Origin: Rhyacichthys aspro
Lineage: Eukaryota > Chordata > Actinopteri > Gobiiformes > Rhyacichthyidae
Assembly (NCBI GenBank): GCA_036850595.1
Contig: CM072162.1
Coordinates: forward strand, 22,429,791 to 22,493,790
DNA: 64,000 bases
Reading direction: 5' to 3'
This document shows, piece by piece, positions 20,721 to 33,269 of the stretch. Every line of letters starts with the position of its first letter. Position 1 is the stretch's first letter. The position numbers and the translations under genes are program-made. The notes beneath the pieces were generated by a model. The model was not told the DNA's origin and did no database searches. It saw only the letters and a list, made by a program, of their open reading frames with translations.

Positions 20721-22009
20721 CCAGACTCACACAGCTGCAAGTGTTAAGAAGTGTATCTGCCAACGCTGAAGCAGATTGTTGTCAGTAGTTTCTTAAAAGT
20801 CATTAACAGGGTTTTCCAAAATGAGCAGAATTACAGATCTCTTCTTTCTACAGAGAGTGAGCCGCTACGGTAGCTCTGCAGGGTCAAACTGTCACCTACG
20901 AACAGACAGATCCAGGAAGATGGGCTCAAAAAGAAAGATAAATGTGCTTCTCCTGCAGCAGTGCTCAGTTTGTCTTCTTTAAACAAGAATCAAAAGAAAC
21001 TGGTGTAGTTGTTTTTGAGAATTTTTGGTTTTCTTCTCAGGAAAATGACTCATTGTGGGACGTGGAGCGAGAAGAAGAGTTGATAGTCAGATGAAAATAT
21101 ATTATAGTACAGTTGGCCATTCACAAAAACAACAGAGTTTTCAAACTAATTTACAAGAAAATTTAGATAGTTTACAATTATAAAAAGCCTATATTGTGAT
21201 TAATTTACTTTAGTAGTAAATATAAAAGGCCTTGTCATTGAGTTATGGTGTTAGTGTTTGTGTGGAACAGTCTCATTGACTCAAAACAAGAAAAACAAAA
21301 AAACAATGGCCTTAACAGTCCTTCCTCATGCTCCATCCATTCTTCTAAAGTATATTTCTCATAATTTTGATGAAGACAAAACAAAAAAATTCAAGACGAC
21401 TAAACTCTGATGTTGTTTCATGCAGAAAAAAAACACAAAACAAAAAACAAAGTTGTCCTGGAGCGAGGTTTCTTGTCTTATGTTTTTCTTGTCTTCTCCT
21501 GCAGTAAATGTCTTGATGCAGCGCCACCACAGGCGAGGAGGGGAACTGCGTTATTCAGAAGGTTTGGTTCATTCGACAAATGCAGTGTGAAAGTAAAGTA
21601 AAGATGTCCCCGATCGAACCGAGTCTACCTGAGAATTAGGTGTGAAAACTTCCTCAAAGTTATAATGTACAGTAGATATGTCTTTTTCCCATAATTCCTG
21701 CAAATGTGTATGTCCTATTGAAGGTTATTCCAATAGATGGTTATTAAAGGTAATATAAGGTACAATTTGGCACATTTTGCTTGTATCTCAGCAAAAAAAA
21801 AACAGTGACCTACTCTGCCACTTAGTTTTATAATTCAATAATGTCAGATGTGGTTTAAAGAAACACGGTGAGGTAAACAGGAGTTATCAGGGATCCAAAA
21901 TAGAAAGAAACAATGAGCCGTGTGAACAGCCGACCTCTGATTTGTGCTCTTTCTGCCAACTCTGTCTCTTGCGACGCCAAAACTCATCCCAGTGACGCCC
22001 CACGACGAC
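20721..22009. other. Intergenic AT-rich DNA, nothing recognised
   Basis: No exon or RNA gene seen; several A-rich runs (about 21365-21455, 21790). Confidence 0.5.
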
Positions 22010-22310
22010 AGGTGCATTTATTCTGTCAATTAGAGGCAGAGGAGACAACAGTTGGACGCTAAATCAAACAGGAAGTTTATCCCCGGACTGGAGCCGTGCC
22101 AGGGCCGGCGCCGGAGCGGGCCCCAGATCCAGGACCAGAGAGGAGCTGTCGACACCGGGCCGCTCCCACGGGACGCCACAGCGAGCGGGACGGTGGCAGG
22201 AGGCCGAGGCGTTAGGGCTTTCAGATGTGGTTAAGGCGGTGACAGCTCTGTTACCTGGAAATGAGAAGGGGACTGATGGAGGAGAAAAGGGCATCTGCTC
22301 CAGCGGGACT
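22010..22310. other. GC-rich block, candidate regulatory element
   Basis: AGGGCCGGCGCCGGAGCGGG and GGGCCGCTCCCACGGGACGC stand out in AT-rich DNA. Frames on both strands are open for 60 to 76 codons only because of high G+C; no protein family is recognisable. Confidence 0.3.
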
Positions 22311-22611
22311 TTAAAGGTCCCCAGTTCTGCAGGATTCAGGATACTTTGAAAGTATTCTTCAGCCTTTTGTTGTATTATGTGCTGTCTTCAGAGTTTTAAA
22401 ATAGACTTAAGAGTAATTAGCATCCAAAATTTGGCTTTGCATCAGGATTTTAAGTCTTGTGTTCCGTCACGACAAAGAAATATGCTTTAGTTTTGGTGAC
22501 AGCACTTGTACTGGCAGGATCGAACCCAGGAAGAAAACTTGGAACCATGCTTGTGTAAAAAAAAAAAATTAATTAAGTTGCTGTGATCTCAAATCTAGCT
22601 TAAAGCTCCAC

Positions 22612-23147
22612 TTCTTGATTTCCTTTTTTTGTCTCTGTCTCAGACTCCACTCTCCTCCAAAATCAGTCTAGGGACCTCTCCTGCTTCTCTTTTATTAAAA
22701 AATAAAACCAGACCAGTTTTTCCTCCAAAATACTAATCCATTTGACCAAACTGAAGTTTAGAGTTTAGCGTTAGCTTAGCTGTGACTTCAGCGTCAGGAC
22801 GACAATTATCTCCTCCTCGTTAAACATTACGTGATTGAATTGACAGTATTTATCTGTGTTTTACGTTGCCTCCCTTTTCTCTGTTGATGCTTTTCTTTTT
22901 TCAGCTGTTTCTCTGTTAAAAGACATATTCAGCTGAAAATACACTTTATCTGCAGCTATTAAACTTCCTGGAACGTCATGTGACAAGTGTCGACCAATGG
23001 GAGCGCTCCTTTTTGGAGCATGTGATTGTCCAAGGTTTTCTGTTCCTGAATAGAGGTTCTCATCTATTACAATCCCTTAGAATAAACACTAGATGGATCA
23101 TAAAGAAAAAATAATTATTCCTTTTTTAAACAGTTTTTCCAACTAGA
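22612..23147 (-). repeat. Family A interspersed repeat (copy A2, near full length)
   Basis: Reverse complement of A1, extending beyond it at both ends: to the 3' tail shared with A5 (TTTTTTTGTCTCTGTCTCAGA here) and to the 5' end TTTTTCCAACTAGAAG shared with A3 and A7. Full length is therefore about 530 bases. No reading frame, and no clear terminal inverted repeat or poly(A). Confidence 0.9.
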
Positions 23148-23429
23148 AGAAAAATGACACACTCCTGGTTATGTTACTGGATTTAAAACACTACTATTAT
23201 TCATGACGAATGTTTAATTTTAATCACACTCAGCCTAATTAAAATGTTCACTATTACAGGGCAATCATTTACTTCTTGTTCAAGTTTGTGTAGTATTAGG
23301 AGTGAACATGTTAAGAATAAGTTCTCTAACATTATGTGTTGTAACAAGGGTAAGTTTTCATGTTATTTTTCCAGGAGGAGGACCTAACTAGACCTAATTT
23401 GAAATTGTAATGAGGTAAATAGGTGTCGC

Positions 23430-23610
23430 TGTGTTATTTTCGACAGGCGAGATGTGGCCTAATGTGTGGGCGCGGTCCTTTTATTTGTGGAAATAAACGA
23501 GCACCTGTTCTTGGACGTGTCAGAGCCGATCTCACGGCTCGTTAGCGCGGCCCCTGCCCAATAAGCAGCTTTAGCGCCTCCTAATTCCCTTCTCTGGGCT
23601 GTCACTCGTG
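23430..23610. other. CpG-bearing block, candidate regulatory element
   Basis: TGTGTGGGCGCGGTCC, CTCACGGCTCGTTAGCGCGG and CCAATAAGCAGC occur within 180 bases. Composition-based inference. Confidence 0.25.
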
Positions 23611-24120
23611 TCACTGTTTTTATTCATTCCACATTTCATCATTTATTTACCTCAGAGAGAGTTAGGGCTTGGACTCGGGACAGGACAGAAGGCGACGCTG
23701 ACAGAGACGATATCAGTCACTGACCACTCACAGGACGGATCAGCTGCTGGAGGAAAAAACACACTTAATGTATTGAGAATATTCGAAAAAGTCATGTTGC
23801 TGCTTTTTAAAATGGTAAGAATTAACAAAAGTTTGAGGAAAACCAATAAATAGCATTGTAAAAAGAATCATCTGTGAAAAAATAAGACCTTAAACATCAT
23901 CTAGTCTTTTATCAGAATGGACAGTGGATAAAAATACTTTATATTGAACGACCAAACTTTTGTAATAGAGCTCAAATTAGTGAATAAATCATGTGGGATT
24001 GAATAAACAGTGGACCAAACGACCAATCAGAACAGACTTGGCTTCGAGGGAGGAGCTTAAAGAAACAAACACTAAAACAAATCTTTAAAGGAGGGAAAAA
24101 CAAAATTTAAATGTGTAAAC

Positions 24121-24462
24121 CTGATTGAATTGACAGTATTTATCTGTGTTTTACGTTGCCTCCCTTTTCTCTGTTGATGCTTTTCTTTTTTCAGCTGTTT
24201 CTCTGTTAAAAGACATATTCAGCTGAAAATACACTTTATCTGCAGCTATTAAACTTCCTGGAACGTCATGTGACAAGTGTCGACCAATGGGAGCGCTCCT
24301 TTTTGGAGCATGTGATTGTCCAAGGTTTTCTGTTCCTGAATAGAGGTTCTCATCTATTACAATCCCTTACAATAAACAGTAGATGGATCAGAAAGACTGT
24401 TTTTACACAAATGATTGATTTTATAATAAACTATTTGGGTTTAAACCATGTTCCAACAAGAA
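24121..24462 (-). repeat. Family A interspersed repeat (copy A3, partial)
   Basis: The reverse complement of the family from AATTGACAGTATTTATCTGT through the core GGGAGCGCTCCTTTTTGGAG to the 5' end TTTAAACCATGTTCCAAC. The TAAGCTAACGC 3' third is missing. It lies only about 970 bases from A2 in the same orientation. Confidence 0.9.
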
Positions 24463-25593
24463 GAAAAAAATATCAGGTACAGATGAAAGGGAGAGTTAAG
24501 ATAAAATAATGTGTTTTTGTGAATTTAAAAGAAAAAAAGTCATGTCATTTTAAGACTCCAGCGTTCCCTTCCAAAGTTTTTCCAATCAGCCCAGTGAACA
24601 AAGTCCTTTAAACAGTCTTTGGTTGTTTGGACCTTCTTTATACTTTGTTTGTTTGCTCTTTCTGGACCACATTTATTAAAGTTCCTGAAACGTTTAAATG
24701 TGCCTCTTGTGTTTATATTTGAGTCCCCACAATTAGCCGTAACAATATACTTCAAAATAATCTGTAAAAAGCTCATAAAGGAGCAAGAATAAACAGACTT
24801 CTGACCAACTGCTGCAGACTTGACTTTGTGGGAGGGGCTTAAAGACTAAATCGAAGCCTACAAATGCATTTTTTCCATTCTTTTCTTTAATCTGAGGCTG
24901 TTTCTTCAGAGTCCTGGAGGCTGTTGTTGCCCGGCGGCGTTGTTGTGGTATTTTTGGGCGCAGGTGTGGCAGCGTGGGCAATAACAAGCGCTGAGTAATT
25001 ACCACAGCCGTATCCGTAACAGCCCCGAGCCCCTGAAGTGTGCTCAGGAAGCCCCTCTCCTCGAGTCTGTCTGTGGCCCTGTTTCCGCTGAGATCATGAG
25101 ACCGGGCCGAGGTCCAAGCCCCGCGTTCGGAGCCTCAAAGTGAAACGGATCCTGGACGGGACGCTGGGGACGCCGTAATGTCTGCCTTAATTGTGAGTTA
25201 TGGAGAAACACGGCGAGAGCTCAGAGGGTCAGGGCTGACAGAGTCTTCAGGATCCAACATCACTGTCACTTTATCTGAACATCAACAGAGACACGAGCAA
25301 CACCGAGCCGTCAAATAATAGATACTGTTTTACTTAACTATACAGGAGCAGTGATATCATAAGGAACATTTTAGTAAAACGCAGCTTGAAATCGATTAAA
25401 CCAGGTTTGAAAGTTAAGCAAAGCATTTAAAATTACACATCATTTAGTAAGTACTCAAATTAAGTCTGGATTAGAAGACGACTGAAGATATATTTTTAAA
25501 CAAATGACTCTAATAAACATGTCTTTCCACTTACACACAAAAACTTAACTTAAGGAGCTTGTGACAGGTTCATATGCTGTTGGTGGCCTTCAC
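24463..25593. other. Intergenic DNA with a CpG-bearing block at about 24890-25200
   Basis: No exon recognised. The block includes TTGCCCGGCGGCGTTGTTGT, TGAGTAATTACCACAGCCG and GACCGGGCCGAGGTCC, and has the same composition as other candidate regulatory blocks in this desert. Confidence 0.3.
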
Positions 25594-25884
25594 ATGCTGA
25601 AAAAGGAGCGCTCCCATTGGTCGACACTTGTCACATGACGTTCCAGGAAGTTTAATAGCTGCAGATAAAGTGTATTTTCAGCTGAATATGTCTTTTAACA
25701 GAGAAACAGCTGAAAAAAGAAAAGCATCAACAGAGAAAAGGGAGGCAACGTAAAACACAGATAAATACTGTCAATTCAATCACGTCATGTTTAACGAGGA
25801 GGAGATAATTGTCGTCCTGACGCTGAAGTCACAGCTAAGCTAACGCTAAACTCTAAACTTCAGTTTGGTCAAATGGATTAGTAC
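25594..25884 (+). repeat. Family A interspersed repeat (copy A4, partial)
   Basis: Begins at ACATGCTGAAAAAGGAGCGCT and runs to CAAATGGATTAGTA, so both ends are truncated relative to A2 and A5. Otherwise it is almost identical to A1 and A5. Confidence 0.9.
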
Positions 25885-28509
25885 AGCCCTTTTTTCAGCT
25901 ACGGTAGCCCATCAGTTTAGTTCACAAATGTCCACAGCAGTCACTCAGTAGAATTTTACTGATGTGCTTCTTCTCCAGCAGCAATACAACCAATATCTCC
26001 TTCCACTGGCTTTTGTGGAGTTTTAAAATAACTATTTATATGTTATATGTGCTGCATCAGAAAGTTTACTACATCCACAAAACTAGAAAAATCATTGTAT
26101 TTGACAATATTTATTCAGAATTGCATTTTTCCACAACATATTCAAGAAATGTGACACTTTTAAATCACGTATATTGAGGTAGATGTGTGTGGGAAAGAAA
26201 AATCATTGGTGTGACTTTGGAGAAGGTCTGAAAACACTGAACAAAATGCTTACACTGCTCAAATTCAGTGTGTGAACTGTTCATATTGGGTTTGTTTACT
26301 TCACCAGATGCTTCACCAAGACTATCCCTGAAAAAAACAGAGAAAAAGACTTATTTTGACGGATAACTTTGCCAGAAATGCAATATGTGAACAGTGGCAG
26401 GAGACAATTGAAGCCCGATGTATAATGAAGGTAATAGAGTCTAATGAAGAGCGCGGCCGACCTTCGGAGACCCTCACATGAAAAGATCCGCAGTCGGCAC
26501 AAAACCTACAAAGCTCAGACCTGTTTCTTTGAAGTGACGCAGAAAAATCACCATCTGCTCCGTCAGAGTCTCACTTCCACGAACGGAAGCAGGTAGAGTT
26601 CTGCTGAAGCTGCTGGAAATGGATAAGAGTGGCTTTACTGGAGCTGTTTGGGTTAAAATTATAGACTGTGACTTATTTAATGTAGTCTTTTCTGTCAGTT
26701 TTTATAGGATTTAATATATTTTCATGTTTATAGCATAACATTAAGAAGCTAAAAGGACTCAGTTTTGAAGCAATTAATGCATTTATTTTCCATTTTCTTT
26801 ACGTTTTATGGCTTAGACTGACTCCCTAGTGCCATGTTCCCTTTAATTATTTTAAATCCAGCCAATTATTTCTTTCTTTTTATCAATTTTAGAGCCATGA
26901 TCCATTGTTTTATTGTAGTAACTCAAGCTAGTGGCTCAAAAAGACAAAATAACTTAACTTCCAAAGATACAACACAGATAAGAAAAACTGCACTGAGTAA
27001 AAGTCATATTATTTATAAGAAAACATCCTCACAATAAGATATAGAAGTCAATACCATCAATGCATTTACAGGGTCCTTTATTTTGATAGTGTTGCTCCCA
27101 TATTTTTCACTTTTTCTGCTTCCTCTGTGGATTATTCCTTTGTTAAAACAGATTTTGAGACAAATAATCGTGGAATACTTCAATCATCTGTTACTTTGAT
27201 GATGATGATTGACAGTTGGCTGCATTTTTTTTAGCATCCACTGTTTCAAAATATGATACAAAACAAAAAATCCTGCTCAGAATTAAAGAATTAAATGAAC
27301 TTTAAGGTGATATTTGCAACAATACACCCACAGCATTCATTAATTCAGCCTAATTAACATAAACCATTGTAATCAAGCAACATTAATACCTTACATTGTG
27401 GTGTATTTATGTTTAAACGTGATTATGAGGTATTTTGGGCAAATAAATGTGTAATTGACATAAATCTGTGGGTCCAGAGCTCCAGTTTAATTGGAGAACT
27501 CAAACTAAAGTGTCAGGTTTGTCGTTTTCTGTGAGAACTATTTCCTTGTAAACACGTCTCAATCTCTCGGTCCCAACGTGAGATCCACACCTCAGAGTTT
27601 CCGGGGCTGAAGGAGACGTGGACGGAGCCGACGTCGCGCCTCCGTCGACAGAAGGATGTTCACGGTGAATATTTATCACCACTGGATTCACACAGACATA
27701 TTTAGAGGCACGAGGTGTGGCATCGCTCGCTTCGACAGATTTAACAGGAAAAAGTGGGCAGCTGCTTCAACTTCTACAAACTGACGAGTCTGGATTGAGG
27801 AAAGTAATTACATGAGTTTCACATAAAATAAATGCAACAAGAAGCGATAATTGGGCCTTGACCTCGCTGCAACTTCTGGGATAAACCATATTTGGAAATG
27901 TTTTAAAGCTTAAAAACCCCAAAGAGGAGAGATTAAATGTGTGGTTCAGATTTGTGGCTGTAAGTCCATGGTATACAACTCATAAGTAACCTCCATTTTG
28001 TTTTTGTAGGAGCCTGTTTACTCTCTTTTTTGTTGCAAGATCATTTTTTTAAATATCTCATCTCAAAACCAAGTACATTTGACTTAGTCTTGTCCCAGAG
28101 GTCTTTAAGAAACTCTTTAACATCATGTATTTATCTCTTCCTGTTCTCGTTTGTGGCCTTTTTATGAACTCACAGCTGCTTTAATGTTGTTGTAGTCCAT
28201 TAATTCAGTATAAAACTGGATAAAATTAAATTATTTTATTCAAACTGTGCTAAAGAGCTGTATACCATCAATATTAGTAGTGTTATTGTTAGTATTGTTT
28301 TTATGAAGCTGAACACAGTGTTTTTGCATTAGAGCTTATTAGACTGTGTAGACGTTGATGATTTTTACTCATTTACACGTTGAGGAAATGACAAAAGTAC
28401 ATGTTTTTCTACTCAGTTACACTTTATTGTGTAATATGTTTTACTCACTTTCTTATTGATACATATTTGGTCAAATTTACAGCTTAAACAGACTGTTCCT
28501 GATTTTTTT
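25885..28509. other. Intergenic AT-rich DNA, nothing recognised
   Basis: No exon, RNA gene or clear repeat. A small GC-richer patch occurs at about 27560-27660. Confidence 0.5.
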
Positions 28510-28745
28510 TTTATTCTAGTTGGTAAAATTGTTTAAACCACAAATAGTTTATTGTAAAAGCAATTATTTGTGGAAAAAACAAGCTTTATGAATATGTGTT
28601 TTAACAGAGAAACAACTCAAAAAAAAGAAAAAAAAAGAAAAGCATCAACAAAAAAACAGGAGGCAACATTAAATAAATAACGCTAAGCTAATGCTGAACT
28701 CAAAACTACAGTTTGGTGAAATGTATCAGTATTTTGGTTTTATTT
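28510..28745 (+). repeat. Family A interspersed repeat (copy A7, diverged, core deleted)
   Basis: Has the 5' end (TTCTAGTTGGTAAAATTG, AAATAGTTTATTGTAAAAGC) and 3' parts (AAAAGCATCAACA, GCTAAGCTAATGC, ATCAGTATTTTGGTT) but lacks the GGAGCGCTCC core. It is an older or internally deleted member. Confidence 0.75.
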
Positions 28746-29324
28746 CACCGAATCTGGTCCTCGGAAGGTTTTAGTTTCAGAAACAAAAGTTGTTATTTCA
28801 ATTTTTTTGTACTGATATCCTTTTTTTTCCCAAAAAGTTGGAATAATGTCTGTTTAGAGACTCTCCCAGTTCTGAACATGAAAATGAAAATGAGCTTTTA
28901 ACAGGATTATCAAGTCAGATTCAACCTTATCTATCATTTTAAGAAATAACTAAAGCTATCTGAGTATTAAATTTAAGAATTTAAGTTTGGTTTCCATCTC
29001 AGATCCATTTCTCTCTTTAATCCTGACCATCTTCGTCACTAACATCCGTCAAATAAAGGAACAAAAGCTAAATCTTACCTGCGTCTTCTCCGTCTGATGC
29101 TGGAGGTGTCCTCACAGAGAAGCCCAGGTGAGTGCGTGTCACGTGCGTGTCACGTGCGCGGCCCGTGCACGTCTGCGGCGGTCACAGGTGAGTGTCATGT
29201 GTGATGATCATTATTGCCATACACCTGCTCCGCTCCCGCAATTAACTCCAGCCATGCAAATGAGCCTCCGCCAGCCCCACGTTCATCTGCTGGAGCTAAT
29301 TAACCAAACCAGAGACGGACGGAG
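28746..29324. other. Intergenic DNA with an E-box cluster and octamer-like block before the purine array
   Basis: At 29130-29180 GCGTGTCACGTGCGTGTCACG repeats, followed by GTGCACG and CGGCGG. At about 29250 an octamer site (ATGCAAAT) precedes GAGCTAATTAACC. Candidate regulatory element by motif density only; no exon. Confidence 0.35.
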
Positions 29325-30418
29325 GAGAGGAGGTAGGGAACGAGGAGGTAGGAGGGAGGGAACGAGGAGGTAGGAGGGAGGGAACGAGGAGGGAGGGAAC
29401 GAGGAGGTAGGAGGGAGGGAACGAGGAGGGAGGGGACGAGGAGGTAGGGGACGAGGAGGTAGGAGGGAGGGAACGAGGAGGGAGGGGACGAGGAGGTAGG
29501 GAACGAGGAGGTAGGAGGGAGGGAACGAGGAGGGAGGGGACGAGGAGGTAGGAGGGAGGGAACGAGGAGGGAGGGGACGAGGAGGGAGGGGACGAGGAGG
29601 TAAGGGACGAGGAGGAACGAGGAGGAGGGAGGGAACGAGGAGGGAGGAGGGAGGGAACGAGGGGGGGGAGGGGGAACAGGAGGAGGAGGGGAGGAGGGAG
29701 AGAGGCGAGGAAGAGCAGGGAGGAGGCAGGGAGTAAGGGACAGGGAGGAGGAGGGGGAGGGAGGAGGAGAAGGAGGGACGAGAGAGGGAAGGAGAGGGGG
29801 GGAGGGAGGAAGGAAGACGAGGAGGACAACGAGGAGGAGGAGGAGAACAGGAGGAGGGCGAGAGGGGAGAGGGACGGAGGAAGGAGGAGGGGGGGAGGAG
29901 GGGAGGAGGAGGGGGGAGGGGGGAGGGGAGAGAGGAGGAGAGGGAGGAGGGGGGAGGGAGGGAGGAACGAGGAGGTAGGAGGGAGGGACGAGGAGGAGGA
30001 GAGGGACGAGGAGGAACGAGGAGGAGGGGACGAGGAGGAACGAGGAGGTAGGGAACGAGGAGGGAGGGAACGAGGAGGAACGAGGAGGAACGAGGAGGGA
30101 GGGGACGAGGAGGAACGAGGAGGTAGGAGGGAGGGAACGAGGAGGTAGGGGACGAGGAGGAGGGAACAAGGAGGGAGGGGACGAGGAGGAACGAGGAGGT
30201 AGGAGGGAGGGAACGAGGAGGTAGGGGACGAGGAGGGAGGGAACAAGGAGGGAGGGGACGAGGAGGAACGAGGAGGGAGGGAACGAGGCGGTAGGGAACA
30301 AGGAGGGAGGGAACGAGGAGGGAGGGAACGAGGCGGTAGGGAACAAGGAGGGAGGGAACGAGGAGGGAGGGAACGAGGCGGTAGGGAACAAGGAGGGAGG
30401 GAACGAGGGAGGAGGAGG
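29325..30418. repeat. 1.1-kb purine-only tandem array (GGAGGGAACGAGGAGG type)
   Basis: The + strand is almost wholly A and G, built from GAGGAGGTAGGAGGGAGGGA, ACGAGGAGGGAGGG and related words, with an irregular central part (about 29650-29960) of G-runs. Long open frames on the - strand (Pro/Ser/Leu-rich, in three frames at once) result from the absence of stop codons in such DNA and are not genes. Such tracts can form triplex or quadruplex structures and slip readily. Confidence 0.95.
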
Positions 30419-30644
30419 AAAGGATGATGAAGAGGAGAGGTGGAGGATATAGACAGAGACTCTCAGCTCGATTCCTCATTTGTCCGACTTCACAAAAGAG
30501 ATTCAAACTGTGTCTGGTTCATTTGTTGTTTAGTAATTCATTTATAAATATCAACAGTAAATGGTCTTGAGATTTCATGATCTGGTTTAGTCCAGTTTGA
30601 ATCTGTTTTTACAGAATGAGGGCTTTGGAAAAACTTCAGCTACA

Positions 30645-31235
30645 ACAGAGATGTCAAACTCAAAATGGTGACGGGCCACAATAGTAAATAAGGAAAAAAA
30701 AAGTTATCTTTAACATTTATCTTTTTCTCCTTTAATGGAAACTGTTGTTAGTTGGATTTGAACAGAGTTTATTAGGATTTGAACAGGTTTTATTGGGATT
30801 TGTGGAGGTTTAAGTTGGATTTGAACAGGTTTTAGTTGGATTTGAAAAGGTTTTATTGGGATTCTAACAGGTTTTATTGGGATTTGTGGAGGTTTTAGTT
30901 GGATTTGAACAGGTTTTATTTGGATTTGTGGAGGTTTTAGTTGGATTTGAACAGGTTTTATTTGGATTTGTGGAGGTTTTAGTTGGATTTGAACAGTTTT
31001 TATTAGGATTTGTTTAGGTTTTAGTTGGATTTGAACAGTTTGAAATGGATTTGAACAGGTTTTATTTGGATTTAAACAGGTTTATATATATCTTTGTAGC
31101 AAAAACTGGCTTAAGATGTCATGAGCAAATAAAATTAATCTGATTCAAATCCATCTAAAACCTGTTCAAATCCAATTAAAACCTAGAGCCAAAAACAACA
31201 CCTACTAAACGTATTGAAGGACCACATAAAACAGC
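30645..31235 (+). mobile_element. Family C element with internal minisatellite (copy C2)
   Basis: The left end GATGTCAAACTCAAAATGG with GGGCCACAATAG matches the inverted right end of C1. The array (about 30745-31085) has 21- to 25-base units such as TTGGATTTGAACAGGTTTTA. The right part has AACCTAGAGCCAAAAACA as in C3. Confidence 0.7.
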
Positions 31236-31774
31236 TTACCATGAGCTTTTCCTTCAAAATAAAAGCTTGTAAATGAAAAAGTTGAAGCCTTGATCCTGTT
31301 TTATTAGATCCACAGACTGTCACTGCTCTGATTGTATGTTTTTATGTCGTATGTAAATGAAGTATGGATGTCGCGGCTCGTACTCTTACACACCTCTGAC
31401 GTTTGTGTGTTTGTTCCAGACTAATGTGAAGGCTGTTGTCCTTGAAAACACCTGCTGTCTCCTCTCGCTCCTCCTTTTCCTCAGACACTCCATCAATTCA
31501 GTCTCTGATTACTCCACCCACTTAGAGCCACACTATAATACTCCTCACAGAAACGGGAAAACAATTATTAAAACACTAAACTCCCTCAAATATTGTGTAG
31601 CAGTGACTTCTCCAGAACGATGAAGAAGAAACATAAAGAGGAGAGTTTAGAGCAAGAATCACTCATTTAAAACCAGTTAAGACAAATATAGGGTCTCGCT
31701 GGTTTCTGTTTATCACTAGTTTTTCTCGTAAATGTTGTAAAAAGCTCAAAAAGAAAAGGCTAGTCTACTGCTTC
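31236..31774. other. Intergenic DNA, nothing recognised
   Basis: No splice-flanked exon with protein similarity; the 88-codon open frame at 31357-31623 has no family signature. Confidence 0.45.
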
Positions 31775-32280
31775 TGTAAAAGCAACTATTTGTGGATAAA
31801 ATAAATAAATAAATAAATAAATAAATGAGAACCTCTATTCAGGAACAGAAAACCTTGGACAATCACATGCTCCAAAAAGGAGCGCTCCCATTGGTCGACA
31901 CTTGTCACATGACGTTCCAGGAAGTTTAATAGCTGCAGATAAAGTGTATTTTCAGCTGAATATGTCTTTTAACAGAGAAACAGCTGAAAAAAGAAAAGCA
32001 TCAACAGAGAAAAGGGAGGCAACGTAAAACACAGATAAATACTGTCAATTCAATCACGTAATGTTTAACGAGGAGGAGATAGTTGTCGTCCTGACGCTGA
32101 AGTCACAGCTAAGCTAACGCTAAACGCTAAACTTCAGTTTGGTCAAATGGATTAGTATTTTGGAGGAAAAACTGGTCTGGTTTTATTTTTTAATAAAAGA
32201 GAAGCAGGAGAGGTCTCTAGACTGATTTTAGAGGAGAGTGGAGTCTGAAAAGGGGGCAAAAAAAGAAAATCAGGAAGTAC
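31775..32280 (+). repeat. Family A interspersed repeat (copy A5) with an (ATAA)n tract inside
   Basis: Contains the core and the extended 3' tail (TAAAAGAGAAGCAGGAGAGG, GGAGAGTGGAGTCTG) shared with A2. Where other copies have the GATCCATCTAGTGTTTATTG segment, this one has a run of ATAA units (about 31799-31826). Confidence 0.9.
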
Positions 32281-32689
32281 GCAGCACATACACAGCAAAA
32301 TTACTCACAAAGTGATGGTAATTGTAGAAGTAAACAGCAAGAAAAGCATTGTTTGAGCTCAAGTTGTAAATAAGAATCAAACCAAAAACTAAACATATTG
32401 TAGATCAACAATGTACATTTTAAGGTAGAATTTACTTATTTAACAAAGTAGTTCAACGTTAGCCAGACCATAACATCTCCTCAAAAAGTCTGTGGAAAAA
32501 AGTGTCTGCACTATTCCTGTCCAAGCTTTTTTTCTTTTTGTTCTGGACACAAAGGGTCAGAAGGAACAGAGACAGATTGAAATGCAAGGTTTGAATTGGG
32601 CCCAAGACTTAGATTTGTGTCCAGTTTTTCCAAATTTAAACACTTTGCTAAATCAGAAACATGCTTATACCGTGTTGTGTTAAACAGGC
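32281..32689. other. Intergenic AT-rich DNA, nothing recognised
   Basis: No exon or repeat identified. Confidence 0.45.
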
Positions 32690-33105
32690 TGCTGCAGCGG
32701 GAGGTGTTTTCATCAGTTTTTCACTAAACCGCTCCATTTTCCAACAAACGCCTCAGAAATCGCCCGCAGCAGCGAGCCTCTAATGCCTATTTACCTTAAC
32801 ACACATTACACATACTTTATTCTGCGCCGTATTTGTGCCTCAGCTGGCCTCGAAACCGGTTTTTCCGAGCCTTTCCGCTGGGTTTAATCTGACTAGTCGC
32901 CGCGGTGACTGATTGACCGGTGAATGAGCTGTTTATTGGATGCAAGAGAAAACAAATTGCGGTCTAATGAGAGCGGGGATGAAGTATATCGCTATCGGCC
33001 CGCGCTCTCCGGTCTCAGCGTGGGATAAAGCCCGAAAACAAGGTTTGGAGCCGCGCCAGGCCGTTCTCAATCATGAAGAAGCACCGCGGAGGAGCCCAGC
33101 GCTGT
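32690..33105. other. CpG-bearing block with GTCGCCGCGGTGAC motif, candidate conserved non-coding element
   Basis: About 400 bases of mixed GC/CpG words and AT-rich words without coding signature, including GTCGCCGCGGTGACTGATTG (from 32896), GCTATCGGCCCGCGCTC and TTTATTGGATGC. The 14-mer GTCGCCGCGGTGAC occurs inverted at 14139-14152, and shorter forms occur at 45356 and 57304. Confidence 0.4.
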
Positions 33106-33269
33106 GTGAGTCTGTCTGCATACATTATCTGTCAAAGAACCATTGTTGTGTAAATACTGTACAGACTCAGACACACAGTCCACATTATTAAATCATATTT
33201 TTATTGGTCCATACATAGAAGTCTGCAGCTTGAAATAAATCTATAAACATTACAGCAGAGGTTTTGAAG

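Noticed and set aside
29283..30506. Three overlapping minus-strand open frames of 316 to 407 codons, Pro/Ser/Leu-rich
   Set aside because: They are open in all three frames at once because the purine-only strand has almost no stop codons. The translations are low-complexity repeats without a domain, promoter or splice sites.
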